Position numbers and translations under genes: made by a program. This document shows positions 23,794 to 31,763 of a stretch of DNA of 64,000 nucleotides, piece by piece. The stretch lies in the NCBI GenBank assembly GCA_016744295.1, contig JADGEQ010000004.1, positions 124,001 to 188,000 on the forward strand, written 5' to 3'. Below the pieces are notes generated by a model. The model was not told the origin of the DNA. It saw only the letters and a list, made by a program, of their open reading frames with translations, and did not search any database. Position 1 is the first letter of the stretch. Each line of letters starts with the position of its first letter. Source of the stretch: Desulfobacteraceae bacterium (GTDB lineage Bacteria > Desulfobacterota > Desulfobacteria > Desulfobacterales > Desulfobacteraceae).

Positions 23794-25884
23794 ATGGCAA
23801 AGAGTTTTGTATACAGCGTGTGTGGCATGTGCACCGTGCGTTGCCCCATAAAAGTGCATATTCAAAATGGCCAGGTATCCTTTATCGAAGGAAATCCCCA
23901 TGTGCCTGCCATGAAGGGGGCTGTCTGTCCCCGGGGTGCAGCCGGAATCGCCCTGGTCGAAGACAATGAACGACCCCAGACCCCCTTGATTCGTGAGGGT
24001 GAGCGGGGCGAAGGTAAGTGGCGCAAGGCCTCATGGGAAGAGGCTTTTGACTACATGGCGGACAAATTGTCCCAGGTAAAGGAAAACCATGGTGCAAAAG
24101 CCATTGCATTCACCGATCGTGGCGGCCCTTTTAGGGATCTTCACCGTGCATTCCTGCGGGGGATTGGAACCCCCAATTATAACAACCATGATTCTTCATG
24201 TGCCCGTAATGTTCAGCATGCAGCCCTTTCCCTTACCGGTATGGGGCGAAAAGCCGTGGGCTATGATTTCAAGAATGCCAAGCATGTTGTCCTCCAGCTG
24301 CGAAACATTTTTGAGGCGGTCAATGTTCAGGAGGTTAACAACCTGATGGATGCCATGGAAAAAGGGTGTCAATTGACCGTTATTGACATCCGTGCCAATG
24401 TGTCTGCTTCCAAGGCCAATAATTTTTTCAAAATCCGCCCGGGAACCGATTATGCTTTTAACCTGGCTGTGATCCACGAAATACTCAACAAGCGCCTCTA
24501 TGATCAAAAGTTCAAGGATTGCTACATTGAAGGGGTAAAGGATCTGGAGCAGTTTGTGGCGCCCTATACGCCTGAATGGGCTGAAGCGGAAACCGGAATT
24601 TCAGCAGGTCAACTGCGCCGCTTTGTCAAGGAATTGGCAAAGGCAGCCCCTTCGGTGATCTGGCACCCGGGATGGATGGCTGCCAGATACAAAGATTCTT
24701 TTTATGTCTGCCGTACCATATACATCATCAATGCCCTCATGGGCTCCTATGGCGCCAAGGGGGGACTGCCCTTTGTCAGCAAACCGGGAGATGTTGATCG
24801 CAAGGGACTCAAATCCTTTATGGATCTCTATCCCAAGCCCGAAGAAAAACGAGCCGACGGGGTTGGATGGAAATACAAGCATTTTGAAGAGGGACCTGGG
24901 TTGGCCCATTTGCTTTACCAGGCAATGGAAACAGAAGATCCCTATCCCATTAAGGCCTATATTGCCTACCGCCATGACCCCCTCATGGGATATCCGGATC
25001 CCGAGCGGTTGAAAAAAATGTGGGACAAATTGGATCTGCTGGTCTCTGTGACCTTTAGCTGGTCTGATACGGCATGGTATTCAGATGTGGTGCTTCCCCT
25101 TTCAACCTATTTGGAACGGGAGAGCATCATCACTACCAAAAATGCCCTTAAACCCCAGTTCTTTGTTCGTCGTCGGGCGGTTGAACCCTGCTATGACAGT
25201 AAATCTGACTGGGAAATCGTCAGTGGCCTTGCCAAGCGCATGGGCCTGCCTGAACTTGCCTTTGACACAAAAGAAGATGTCTGGAATTTTCAACTTGAAG
25301 GTACCGGGGTCTCCATTGAGGATTTTGATGCCAGCGGCATGGTTTCCCTGGCCGATAAACCCATTTATAAGGCGTTTGATTCCTATAAATTCAAAACCCC
25401 CTCGGGTAAAATTGAAATTATTTCCAAGAAACTGGAAGATAATGGCATTGCTTCCCTGAAACCCTATGAGTCCCCCAGAAAACCCAAACAAGGAGAGTTT
25501 CGACTCACCTTTGGCCGTTGTGCCCTGCACACCCAGGGACACACGGTGAACAATCCCATGCTTGCCGAGCAGATGTCTGAAAATACCCTGTGGATCAATA
25601 CCAAGGAAGCACAAAAATTGGGGATTTCCCATGGGGAAAGGGTTGCTGTCAGTCAAAATGACCATACCGAAACCATTTTGGCCAATGTCACCGATGTGAT
25701 TCATCCGGATGCGGTCTTTGTCATCCACGGTTTCGGCCATCGGTTGAAACCCGAGAGCCGTGCCTATGGAAAGGGAATGGCCGATCAAAATTTCATGTCA
25801 GGCGGAATGGAAGTCTGGGACCAGGCCGGCGGTGCCATTGCCTACCAGGAGCATTTTGTGACCGTGTCAAAAATAGCCAAATAA
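23794..25884 (+). CDS. Cytoplasmic molybdopterin oxidoreductase (DMSO reductase superfamily, PhsA/PsrA-like)
   Basis: Encodes 696 residues. The N-terminal [4Fe-4S] motif is CGMCTVRC with a fourth cysteine in AVCPRG; the bis-MGD binding domains follow, with Cys in SSCARNVQHA as the probable metal ligand, and the C-terminal dinucleotide-binding domain ends in GGMEVWDQAGG. There is no twin-arginine signal, so the enzyme is cytoplasmic, unlike PhsA or PsrA. The substrate cannot be read from sequence; sulfur oxyanions or polysulfide are possible because of family and the TauE gene in the cluster. It is followed at nine bases by a pterin-binding protein and then by electron-transfer genes. Confidence 0.85.
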   Translation: MAKSFVYSVCGMCTVRCPIKVHIQNGQVSFIEGNPHVPAMKGAVCPRGAAGIALVEDNERPQTPLIREGERGEGKWRKASWEEAFDYMADKLSQVKENHGAKAIAFTDRGGPFRDLHRAFLRGIGTPNYNNHDSSCARNVQHAALSLTGMGRKAVGYDFKNAKHVVLQLRNIFEAVNVQEVNNLMDAMEKGCQLTVIDIRANVSASKANNFFKIRPGTDYAFNLAVIHEILNKRLYDQKFKDCYIEGVKDLEQFVAPYTPEWAEAETGISAGQLRRFVKELAKAAPSVIWHPGWMAARYKDSFYVCRTIYIINALMGSYGAKGGLPFVSKPGDVDRKGLKSFMDLYPKPEEKRADGVGWKYKHFEEGPGLAHLLYQAMETEDPYPIKAYIAYRHDPLMGYPDPERLKKMWDKLDLLVSVTFSWSDTAWYSDVVLPLSTYLERESIITTKNALKPQFFVRRRAVEPCYDSKSDWEIVSGLAKRMGLPELAFDTKEDVWNFQLEGTGVSIEDFDASGMVSLADKPIYKAFDSYKFKTPSGKIEIISKKLEDNGIASLKPYESPRKPKQGEFRLTFGRCALHTQGHTVNNPMLAEQMSENTLWINTKEAQKLGISHGERVAVSQNDHTETILANVTDVIHPDAVFVIHGFGHRLKPESRAYGKGMADQNFMSGGMEVWDQAGGAIAYQEHFVTVSKIAK

Positions 25885-25893
25885 GAGGATGTT

Positions 25894-26949
25894 ATGTGTG
25901 AAAAACCAGCATTACAGCCCTTCAAAATAATACCTGTTGACCAGGCCGTGGGCATGACCCTTGCCCACGACCTGACCGAGGTTATACCCGGCAAATCCAA
26001 GGGGCCTGCCTTTAAAAAAGGGCACCAGGTGAAATCAGAGGACCTTTGCCGGCTGATGCGCATGGGCAAGAATAATCTTTATGTTCTTGATTTGAATGAA
26101 GATCAAATCCATGAAGATGATGCTGTTGGTGAGCTTGCTGCTGCGCTTTCAGGGCCGGGGGTTCTCTTTTCCGGCAGCCCCAGGGAGGGGAAGCTTGAAT
26201 TAAAAGCAGCCTACCCGGGTCTTTTAAAGGTTAATGTTGATGCCCTTGTTGCGTTTAATATGGTGGATGATGTCATGTGCGCAAGTGCCCATAACAACAC
26301 CTGTGTTGTTATGAATCAACCCCTTGCTGCAACCCGGGCAATACCGCTGGTCATTGAAAAAACACAATTGCAAAGGGGAATGAAAATTGCCCGGGAACAC
26401 GCTCCCATATTTACGGTGAAAATGTTTAATCCCTTAAAAATCAGATTGATCATAACCGGAAATGAGGTTTACAACGGACTTATTCAGGACAGGTTCCAGG
26501 CCATTGTTGAACGAAAGGTTAAAGCCCTGGGTGCAAGTCTGGAAGAGGTTGTCATTCTCCCCGATGACAGATCTTTGATATCTCGTCAGATTAAGGCGTA
26601 TCAGGCGAAAGAGACAGATCTTATTATCACCACCGGAGGAATGTCCGTTGACCCCGATGATGTGACAAAATCAGGGATTGAAGATGCAGGGTTTGAGCAG
26701 GTTCATTATTCGGCTGCAGTGCTTCCCGGGGCAATGTTTTTGCTTGGGTACAATAAAAACACATCTGTAATGGGGCTTCCCGCCTGTGGCCTTTATCATG
26801 AAACAACAATTTTTGATTTGATTTTGCCCAGGCTCATGGCAGGTGAGAAACCCGGGAAAAAAGATCTTGCAAAATTGTGCCATGGGGGACTGTGCCAGAA
26901 TTGTACCCCCTGCAGATTTCCAACCTGTCCCTTTGGAAAGTCAGGATAG
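25894..26949 (+). CDS. Molybdopterin-binding (MoCF domain) protein with C-terminal cysteine cluster, second copy
   Basis: Encodes 351 residues and is a full-length paralogue of the protein at 6419-7474; by eye most residues agree, including TDLIITTGGMSVDPDDVTK and the C-terminal LCQNCTPCRFPTCPFGKSG cysteine tail. The N-terminal 175 residues are equally conserved, so they have a function of their own. It sits between the catalytic subunit gene and its ferredoxin, a place that suggests it matures this particular enzyme, perhaps by delivering pterin cofactor or metal. A direct catalytic role is not excluded. RBS AAGAGGAT lies about six bases from the ATG. Confidence 0.8.
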   Translation: MCEKPALQPFKIIPVDQAVGMTLAHDLTEVIPGKSKGPAFKKGHQVKSEDLCRLMRMGKNNLYVLDLNEDQIHEDDAVGELAAALSGPGVLFSGSPREGKLELKAAYPGLLKVNVDALVAFNMVDDVMCASAHNNTCVVMNQPLAATRAIPLVIEKTQLQRGMKIAREHAPIFTVKMFNPLKIRLIITGNEVYNGLIQDRFQAIVERKVKALGASLEEVVILPDDRSLISRQIKAYQAKETDLIITTGGMSVDPDDVTKSGIEDAGFEQVHYSAAVLPGAMFLLGYNKNTSVMGLPACGLYHETTIFDLILPRLMAGEKPGKKDLAKLCHGGLCQNCTPCRFPTCPFGKSG

Positions 26950-27033
26950 ACAAAAATTTTAACTGATGAAAAGAATGTCTGACCATATAAATTGTAAATC
27001 AGATTCCCAATTATATAAAGCCGGAGGCTTATA

Positions 27034-27549
27034 ATGAGTAAATATTATCTGTTCCAGGACACAAAAAAATGTATTGGATGCCATACCTGTGAAATTCAGT
27101 GCAAAGTTAATAAAAATCTTCCTTCGGGGCCAAAACCCTGCCAGGTTATCCAGGTGGGGCCCAAGCTTGTGGGTGGATTGCCAAAAATATCCTTTATTTT
27201 TATGCCCTGTTTCCATTGTGAAAACCCCTGGTGTGTTTCCGCCTGCCCCACGGGTGCCATGCAAAAGCGGGGTAAGGACGGTATTGTTTTCGTTGACAAG
27301 TCTTTGTGTGTTGGGTGCAAAACCTGCGTTTCTGCCTGTCCCTGGGGAGCTCCCCAGTGGAACCCCAATACGGGAAAAGTTGAAAAATGTGATTATTGCA
27401 AGGATAGAATTGATGAGGGATTGAAACCTGCCTGTGTCAGCACCTGCACAACCGGTTGTCTTAAGTTTGGCAATGTGGAAGAGATGACCCAGATTCGGCG
27501 AGAGCGTCACGCAGCATCTGTGGCTTCCCTTGAAAACAGTGATCTCTAA
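27034..27549 (+). CDS. DmsB/PsrB-type ferredoxin subunit with four [4Fe-4S] clusters
   Basis: Encodes 171 residues with the four cysteine groups of this family: CIGCHTCEIQC, CFHCENPWCVSAC, CVGCKTCVSAC and CDYCKDRI...CVSTC, each able to hold a [4Fe-4S] cluster. There is no signal peptide. It would pass electrons between the molybdopterin oxidoreductase and the flavoprotein encoded next. A GGAGG site precedes the ATG. In membrane-bound PsrABC systems a PsrC-type anchor follows; none is present here, in keeping with a soluble complex. Confidence 0.88.
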   Translation: MSKYYLFQDTKKCIGCHTCEIQCKVNKNLPSGPKPCQVIQVGPKLVGGLPKISFIFMPCFHCENPWCVSACPTGAMQKRGKDGIVFVDKSLCVGCKTCVSACPWGAPQWNPNTGKVEKCDYCKDRIDEGLKPACVSTCTTGCLKFGNVEEMTQIRRERHAASVASLENSDL

Positions 27550-27565
27550 GCGCTAAGGAGTGAAA

Positions 27566-29731
27566 ATGGCAGAAAAAACCTGTCCGGTTCGAAAAACCAT
27601 TATCTATCTTTCTGACCAGATTGTTTCAGGATCTTTGACAGACCCCAGGGGCAGAAAACTTTCTGAACAGATTCTGCAGCTGTTGGAAGAGATTGCAGAG
27701 GGCGCTGCCGGTTTTGATCATCTTTCTGCCATTGAAACCCTTGTGGAAGGCTATTTTTATGGGGCAAGCCCCTCTTGTAACCGGGAGCTAGGGAAAACCC
27801 TGAAATCACTTGTGGATGAACACAGGGAAGTTTTTTTAAGCCATATCGAATCCAGGAACTGTCCCTCCCATGATTGCGGCAAACTGGCGCCCTCTCCCTG
27901 TCAGATGGCCTGTCCGGCAGGAATTGATATTCCCACCTATCTTGCCTTGATTGCCCAGGGAAAGGATGCCGAGGCAATTGAAGTGATCCGCCGGGACAAT
28001 CCGCTTCCCTGGGTTTGTGGACTCATCTGTACAAGGCCCTGTGAAATGATGTGTGTCCGCTCCAGGATTGACACGCCAATCTCCATTAAATTTTTAAAGG
28101 CCTTTGCTGCTGAAAGGGCCCTGTCGGACAGGGCCTATGTAAATCCTGAAGCAAAGGCGTTTAATGGTAAGAAAATTTGTGTTGTGGGGGCCGGACCCGG
28201 GGGGATTTCGGCTGCATACTATCTGGCGCTCATGGGATATGGGGTGAGGGTGATTGAAGCGCTGCCGGTTTCCGGGGGTATGCTCATGGTGGGAATTCCC
28301 AGATACCGCCTGCCAAGGGAGGTCATCGACCGGGAAGTTGCCATGCTTGAAGATCTGGGGGTACAATTTTCCTACAATACCCGGTTTGGAAAGGATGTTA
28401 CCTTTGAAACGCTGAAAAAAGAAGGGTTTGATGCCTTTTTTATTGCCATTGGTGCCCACAAAGCCTGGGACTTGGGGATAGAGGGTGAACAGCAGTTTCC
28501 AAAGGTTTTGGAGGCCGTGGGCTTTTTAAAGGGTGTGGCCCTGGGGGATCATCATGCCCCGGGTAAACAGGTTGTGGTGATAGGTGGTGGTAACGTGGCC
28601 ATTGATGCCGCCAGAACCAGTCTGAGACTGGGGGCCCAACGGGTGACTGTTGCCTATAGGCGATCCCGGAATCAGATGCCCGCCGATATTGACGAAGTGG
28701 AACAGGCAGAGGAGGAGGGAATTGAATTTGCTTTCCTGACCATTCCCACAAAAATAACAGGAGAAGGCAAGAAAATCACAACCCTTGACTGTATTAAAGC
28801 CGAATTGGTCAGGAAGAAAGGCTCGGACAGGCTGGCCCCGGTTCCCATTGAGGGTCAGGAGTTTACCATTCGGGCCGATGCCGTGATCTCTGCCATTGGT
28901 CAATATGTGGATGACAGGGGAATGGAAGCCTTTGACCAAATGAACTGGAGCCGGAGGGGAACCATTGAGGTGAACCATGCCAGCATGGAGACCACCATGC
29001 CCGGGGTTTTTGCCGCCGGGGATGCGGTTTCGGGTCCTGCCACCGTGATTGAAGCAATTGGTGGTGGCAAGCGGGCTGCTGCGGCCATTGACAGATATCT
29101 CAACCATATTCCCCAGCCCAGGATGCCCAGAATACCGGTTCGCCACACCATTGAGCCGCCGGTTGAGATGACGGCCAGCCGGAAAATGACCCTCAAGTAC
29201 CCCAAAATGCCCATGCTGAATCTGGACCGGCGGCGAACCACCTTTCAGCAGGTGGAACTGGGTTTTGACGAAGAAAGTGTTCGGCGGGAGGCAGGGCGAT
29301 GTCTGCGGTGTGATATCTGTAGACGGTGTGGAAAATGTGTGGAGATCTGCCGGGATAAGATGGGAATCGATGCCCTGAAACTTGGGTATATGGATTTTGA
29401 TTCCCCAGGCGAAACCGATTTTCGTGCCACGGCTGAAAAATGTATCACCTGCGGAGCCTGTGCTGCAAATTGTGAGAACAAGGCCCTTGTGATCGAGGAA
29501 AAAGAGGGTCAGCGTCGTTTGAAACTTTGCGGCACCATATTGAACAGCCAGGCCATTCAGTATTGTGACGAGTGCAATGCCGTTCTGCCCTCTTCTGAGT
29601 ATCTGCAGTTTATTGCCAATAAAACCGGTCATGTTACCCGGGTAACCGAGACGCGTCTTTTGTGCAATGTTTGCCAGCGTAAACTGGGCGCCAGGAGCAA
29701 TGGTGTCACACCGCCGGAGTCCTTGGAATAA
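27566..29731 (+). CDS. GltD/NfnB-like NAD(P)-dependent FAD and Fe-S oxidoreductase
   Basis: Encodes 721 residues from the ATG at 27566 (AAGGAG five bases upstream; the GTG at 27560 overlaps that site). Residues about 105-190 carry the N-terminal cysteine domain of GltD-type enzymes (CQMACPAGIDIP, CGLICTRPCEMMC). The FAD site VVGAGPGGISAAYYLA is near residue 205 and the NAD(P) site VVVIGGGNVAIDAARTS near 340. A C-terminal ferredoxin domain (CLRCDICRRCGKCVEIC, CITCGACAANC) and a final four-cysteine zinc-ribbon-like tail follow. It probably brings NAD(P)H electrons to the Fe-S and molybdopterin subunits encoded upstream. The first 100 residues are not recognised. Confidence 0.87.
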   Translation: MAEKTCPVRKTIIYLSDQIVSGSLTDPRGRKLSEQILQLLEEIAEGAAGFDHLSAIETLVEGYFYGASPSCNRELGKTLKSLVDEHREVFLSHIESRNCPSHDCGKLAPSPCQMACPAGIDIPTYLALIAQGKDAEAIEVIRRDNPLPWVCGLICTRPCEMMCVRSRIDTPISIKFLKAFAAERALSDRAYVNPEAKAFNGKKICVVGAGPGGISAAYYLALMGYGVRVIEALPVSGGMLMVGIPRYRLPREVIDREVAMLEDLGVQFSYNTRFGKDVTFETLKKEGFDAFFIAIGAHKAWDLGIEGEQQFPKVLEAVGFLKGVALGDHHAPGKQVVVIGGGNVAIDAARTSLRLGAQRVTVAYRRSRNQMPADIDEVEQAEEEGIEFAFLTIPTKITGEGKKITTLDCIKAELVRKKGSDRLAPVPIEGQEFTIRADAVISAIGQYVDDRGMEAFDQMNWSRRGTIEVNHASMETTMPGVFAAGDAVSGPATVIEAIGGGKRAAAAIDRYLNHIPQPRMPRIPVRHTIEPPVEMTASRKMTLKYPKMPMLNLDRRRTTFQQVELGFDEESVRREAGRCLRCDICRRCGKCVEICRDKMGIDALKLGYMDFDSPGETDFRATAEKCITCGACAANCENKALVIEEKEGQRRLKLCGTILNSQAIQYCDECNAVLPSSEYLQFIANKTGHVTRVTETRLLCNVCQRKLGARSNGVTPPESLE

Positions 29732-29758
29732 ACCATCGGAGTTCTCGGAATAAACAGG
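29715..29758. repeat. Two-copy 22-bp tandem repeat spanning the flavoprotein stop codon
   Basis: Units 29715-29736 and 29737-29758 differ at a few bases; the first contains the last codons and the TAA of the flavoprotein gene. Confidence 0.75.
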
Positions 29759-29779
29759 TGATCAACAAAGGAAAAGAGT

Positions 29780-29989
29780 ATGCAATTGATGAAAGGCGAT
29801 AAAATAGAAGTGTTTAGAAAATCAACAGATGAAGCCTGGGAAGACTATATGGATGATTTTGTCGGAGCTCACGGGTATGTCACAGATCCGGATACGGTGA
29901 TTAATGATCCCGATGCCCTGATTGGAGTCAGTCTCCAGGGAAGAGGGACCCATCGACTGCCCCAGGATTGTTTAAAATTGGTCCGTTGA
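29780..29989 (+). CDS. Small conserved-looking protein of unknown function
   Basis: Encodes 69 residues from an ATG preceded by AAAGGAAAAGAG. The sequence is acidic and looks like a small beta-barrel (alternating hydrophobic strands, GDKIEVFRK, GVSLQGRGTHRLP, CLKLV), resembling SH3-like folds, but I recognise no family. Its position inside the oxidoreductase cluster suggests an accessory role. Confidence 0.6.
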   Translation: MQLMKGDKIEVFRKSTDEAWEDYMDDFVGAHGYVTDPDTVINDPDALIGVSLQGRGTHRLPQDCLKLVR

Positions 29990-30070
29990 AACTGGTTGTC
30001 TAAAATGGGCTGCTTAAAACCGATTGCCTAGGATTGATCAGTTTAAAATGGGTCGTTTAAAGCGGGTTGA
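29965..30070. repeat. Degenerate 14-15-bp repeats between the small protein and CBS genes
   Basis: Successive variants of TTTAAAATGGGTCG (for example near 30010, 30047 and 30057) fill the gap and start inside the last codons of the preceding gene. Confidence 0.5.
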
Positions 30071-30105
30071 ATCAATTTCATAAACCCTAACACAAGGAAT
30101 GGATA

Positions 30106-30555
30106 ATGAAGGTAAGAGATCTTTTAAAGACGTGCAGCGGGTCTTTTCATACCCTGGAGGGGGATCAGACGGTTGAACAGGCCGTTCAGCTTATGTCGGG
30201 TCATAGTGTATCGGCTTTGGTGGTGATGGGTGAGGGGATCTCCCAGGGTATTTTTACCGAGAGGGATCTGGTTCGGTGCCACATTCTTTTTCCCGGCAGG
30301 GAGATCCACACCATTCCAGTCCAAGCGGTGATGACGTCCAAGTTGATTGTGGCTGAACCCGGAGATACCGTTGACGATGCCATGGGAATGATGATCAAAG
30401 CCAGGGTCCGCCACCTGCCCGTGGTGGGCAAGCAACAGATCATGGGAATGCTTTGTCTTACAGATCTTGTCAAAAACCATGTGGGAGCCCTGACCCAGGA
30501 GCTTCATTATCTTAAAGATTATATTTCAGACCTCCAGGATGCAGCCCATGACTGA
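30106..30555 (+). CDS. CBS-domain pair protein
   Basis: Encodes 149 residues consisting of two CBS motifs: the first about residues 15-65 (EQAVQLMSGHSVSALVVM, then GIFTERDLVR) and the second about 75-130 (VDDAMGMMIKARVRHLPVV, then GMLCLTDLVKN). Such pairs bind adenosine nucleotides and sense energy or redox state. It overlaps the next gene by eight bases. It might tune the activity of the cluster's oxidoreductase to the adenylate or NAD pool, an inference. Confidence 0.85.
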   Translation: MKVRDLLKTCSGSFHTLEGDQTVEQAVQLMSGHSVSALVVMGEGISQGIFTERDLVRCHILFPGREIHTIPVQAVMTSKLIVAEPGDTVDDAMGMMIKARVRHLPVVGKQQIMGMLCLTDLVKNHVGALTQELHYLKDYISDLQDAAHD

Positions 30556-31378
30556 TATGGCCCCTATTATTAAACCAGGTATTAAACCGGACATTAAACC
30601 GGACATTAAACCGGATATTAAAATGGAAATTAAAATCAATGGCAGGAAGATTGTGGCCAGGGAGGGTCAGACCATCCTTGGTGTAGCCAAGGAAAATGGG
30701 ATTAAAATTCCCCATTTGTGTTTTCATCCTGCCCTGAAGCCATCGGGGTCATGCAAGCTTTGCGGTGTTGAAGTAGCATCACCTTCGGGCAAACAGGTGG
30801 TGATGCTCTCCTGCATTCTCAAGGTCAAAAAAAATCTTGAAATAAACACCGAGTCCGTTCTCGTCAGTGGTCACAGGGAAAAGTCCTTTAACAAATTATT
30901 GCAGATGGCGCCGGACTCCACCCGGATCCGGAATCTTGCAAATGAGTTTGGGGTGGCTGTCACTCCCCCTCCAAACGGGTGTATCCGGTGCCGGCTTTGT
31001 ATCCGGGTGTGCAATGAAATTGTAAAGGCCCGTGCCTTGAAAATGGTGAAAACCGAAGAGGGAAGCCGTGTCATGCTAGGAGAAGGCAATTGCATCGGAT
31101 GCGGCACCTGTGCCAATTTGTGTCCCACCCATACGATCCAGGTGAATGACCAGGAGAGTGTCAGAACTATTTCCATAAAAGGGCAGATCATAGGGCAGCT
31201 TCCCCTTGAATGGTGTGAGGGCTGCGGAAAGATGTATGCCACCGCAAATTTTCTCAAACATGTGGCCCAAAGCACCCTGAATCACCCGGACACAAAGGAG
31301 CATCATCACCTTTGTTCCTCCTGTATAAAGCTGATGTCAAACAGGGCTTTAAACGAAGGGGAGCACTTTAGAAAATGA
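30548..31378 (+). CDS. HoxU/NuoG-like [2Fe-2S] and [4Fe-4S] electron-transfer subunit
   Basis: Encodes 276 residues from the ATG at 30548 (AGGA eight bases upstream; the ATG at 30539 lacks a site). After a repetitive IKPD leader, residues about 30-105 are a [2Fe-2S] ferredoxin domain (CFHPALKPSGSCKLC, then LSC), followed by two [4Fe-4S] motifs (CIRCRLCIRVC and CIGCGTCANLC) and a cysteine/histidine-rich end (CEGCGKMY, CSSC). The layout matches the N-terminus of NuoG and the HoxU diaphorase subunit. It gives the cluster a further route for NAD(P)H or ferredoxin electrons. It is coupled to the next gene by ATGA. Confidence 0.83.
   Translation: MTDMAPIIKPGIKPDIKPDIKPDIKMEIKINGRKIVAREGQTILGVAKENGIKIPHLCFHPALKPSGSCKLCGVEVASPSGKQVVMLSCILKVKKNLEINTESVLVSGHREKSFNKLLQMAPDSTRIRNLANEFGVAVTPPPNGCIRCRLCIRVCNEIVKARALKMVKTEEGSRVMLGEGNCIGCGTCANLCPTHTIQVNDQESVRTISIKGQIIGQLPLEWCEGCGKMYATANFLKHVAQSTLNHPDTKEHHHLCSSCIKLMSNRALNEGEHFRK
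30569..30640 (+). repeat. 12-bp coding tandem repeat (IKPD units)
   Basis: Six units of 12 bases, the middle ones ATTAAACCGGAC, encode IKPG, IKPD (three times), IKME and IKIN at the N-terminus of the HoxU-like protein; the last units merge into the ferredoxin domain. Confidence 0.85.
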
Positions 31379-31746
31379 GCCTGTCCGTGTTAAAATCTTT
31401 TGTTATCGGTATTGGCGGATCCCTGGTTCTGCTGCTTTTCTTTTCAACATTTTTATCCCTGGAAAAGAGTGTGTCGCTCATGCCGGGAATTCTTGGCTTT
31501 AATGGGCTGGTTCTTGGCTATGGGCTGGTGGACAGGATTAGATCGCGTATCTCCAATTATAATTTATTTTCCTTTGTCATGGGCCTGGGTGAAGGTGCCG
31601 GTGTGTTTGTGGTTTTAAAATTGATGGAAACTTTTTTAAGGAGCGGGGTTACCCCCACAGGAGTTGATCTGCTCATTTATATGTTTGTTTCAGGCGTTAC
31701 TAGTTTTCTGGGGGCCCGGCTGGCTGTCAGATATTTTAATCTATAG
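31375..31746 (+). CDS. Small integral membrane protein of unknown function
   Basis: Encodes 123 residues with about four hydrophobic helices (7-27, 37-50, 64-83 and 95-116). Its ATG overlaps the previous stop (ATGA). Helix 3 includes FSFVMGLGEGAGVFVVL. The middle of the protein recalls the NqrD/RnfA/RnfE class of membrane subunits in its glycine-rich helices, but the similarity is too weak to name it. It may anchor the electron-transfer proteins to the membrane. Confidence 0.6.
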   Translation: MSLSVLKSFVIGIGGSLVLLLFFSTFLSLEKSVSLMPGILGFNGLVLGYGLVDRIRSRISNYNLFSFVMGLGEGAGVFVVLKLMETFLRSGVTPTGVDLLIYMFVSGVTSFLGARLAVRYFNL

Positions 31747-31763
31747 AGTTTAAGGAGAAAAAG

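Noticed and set aside
28526-29632. 368-codon frame antisense to the flavoprotein gene
   Set aside because: Shadow frame; the sense strand has clear FAD, NAD(P) and Fe-S motifs.
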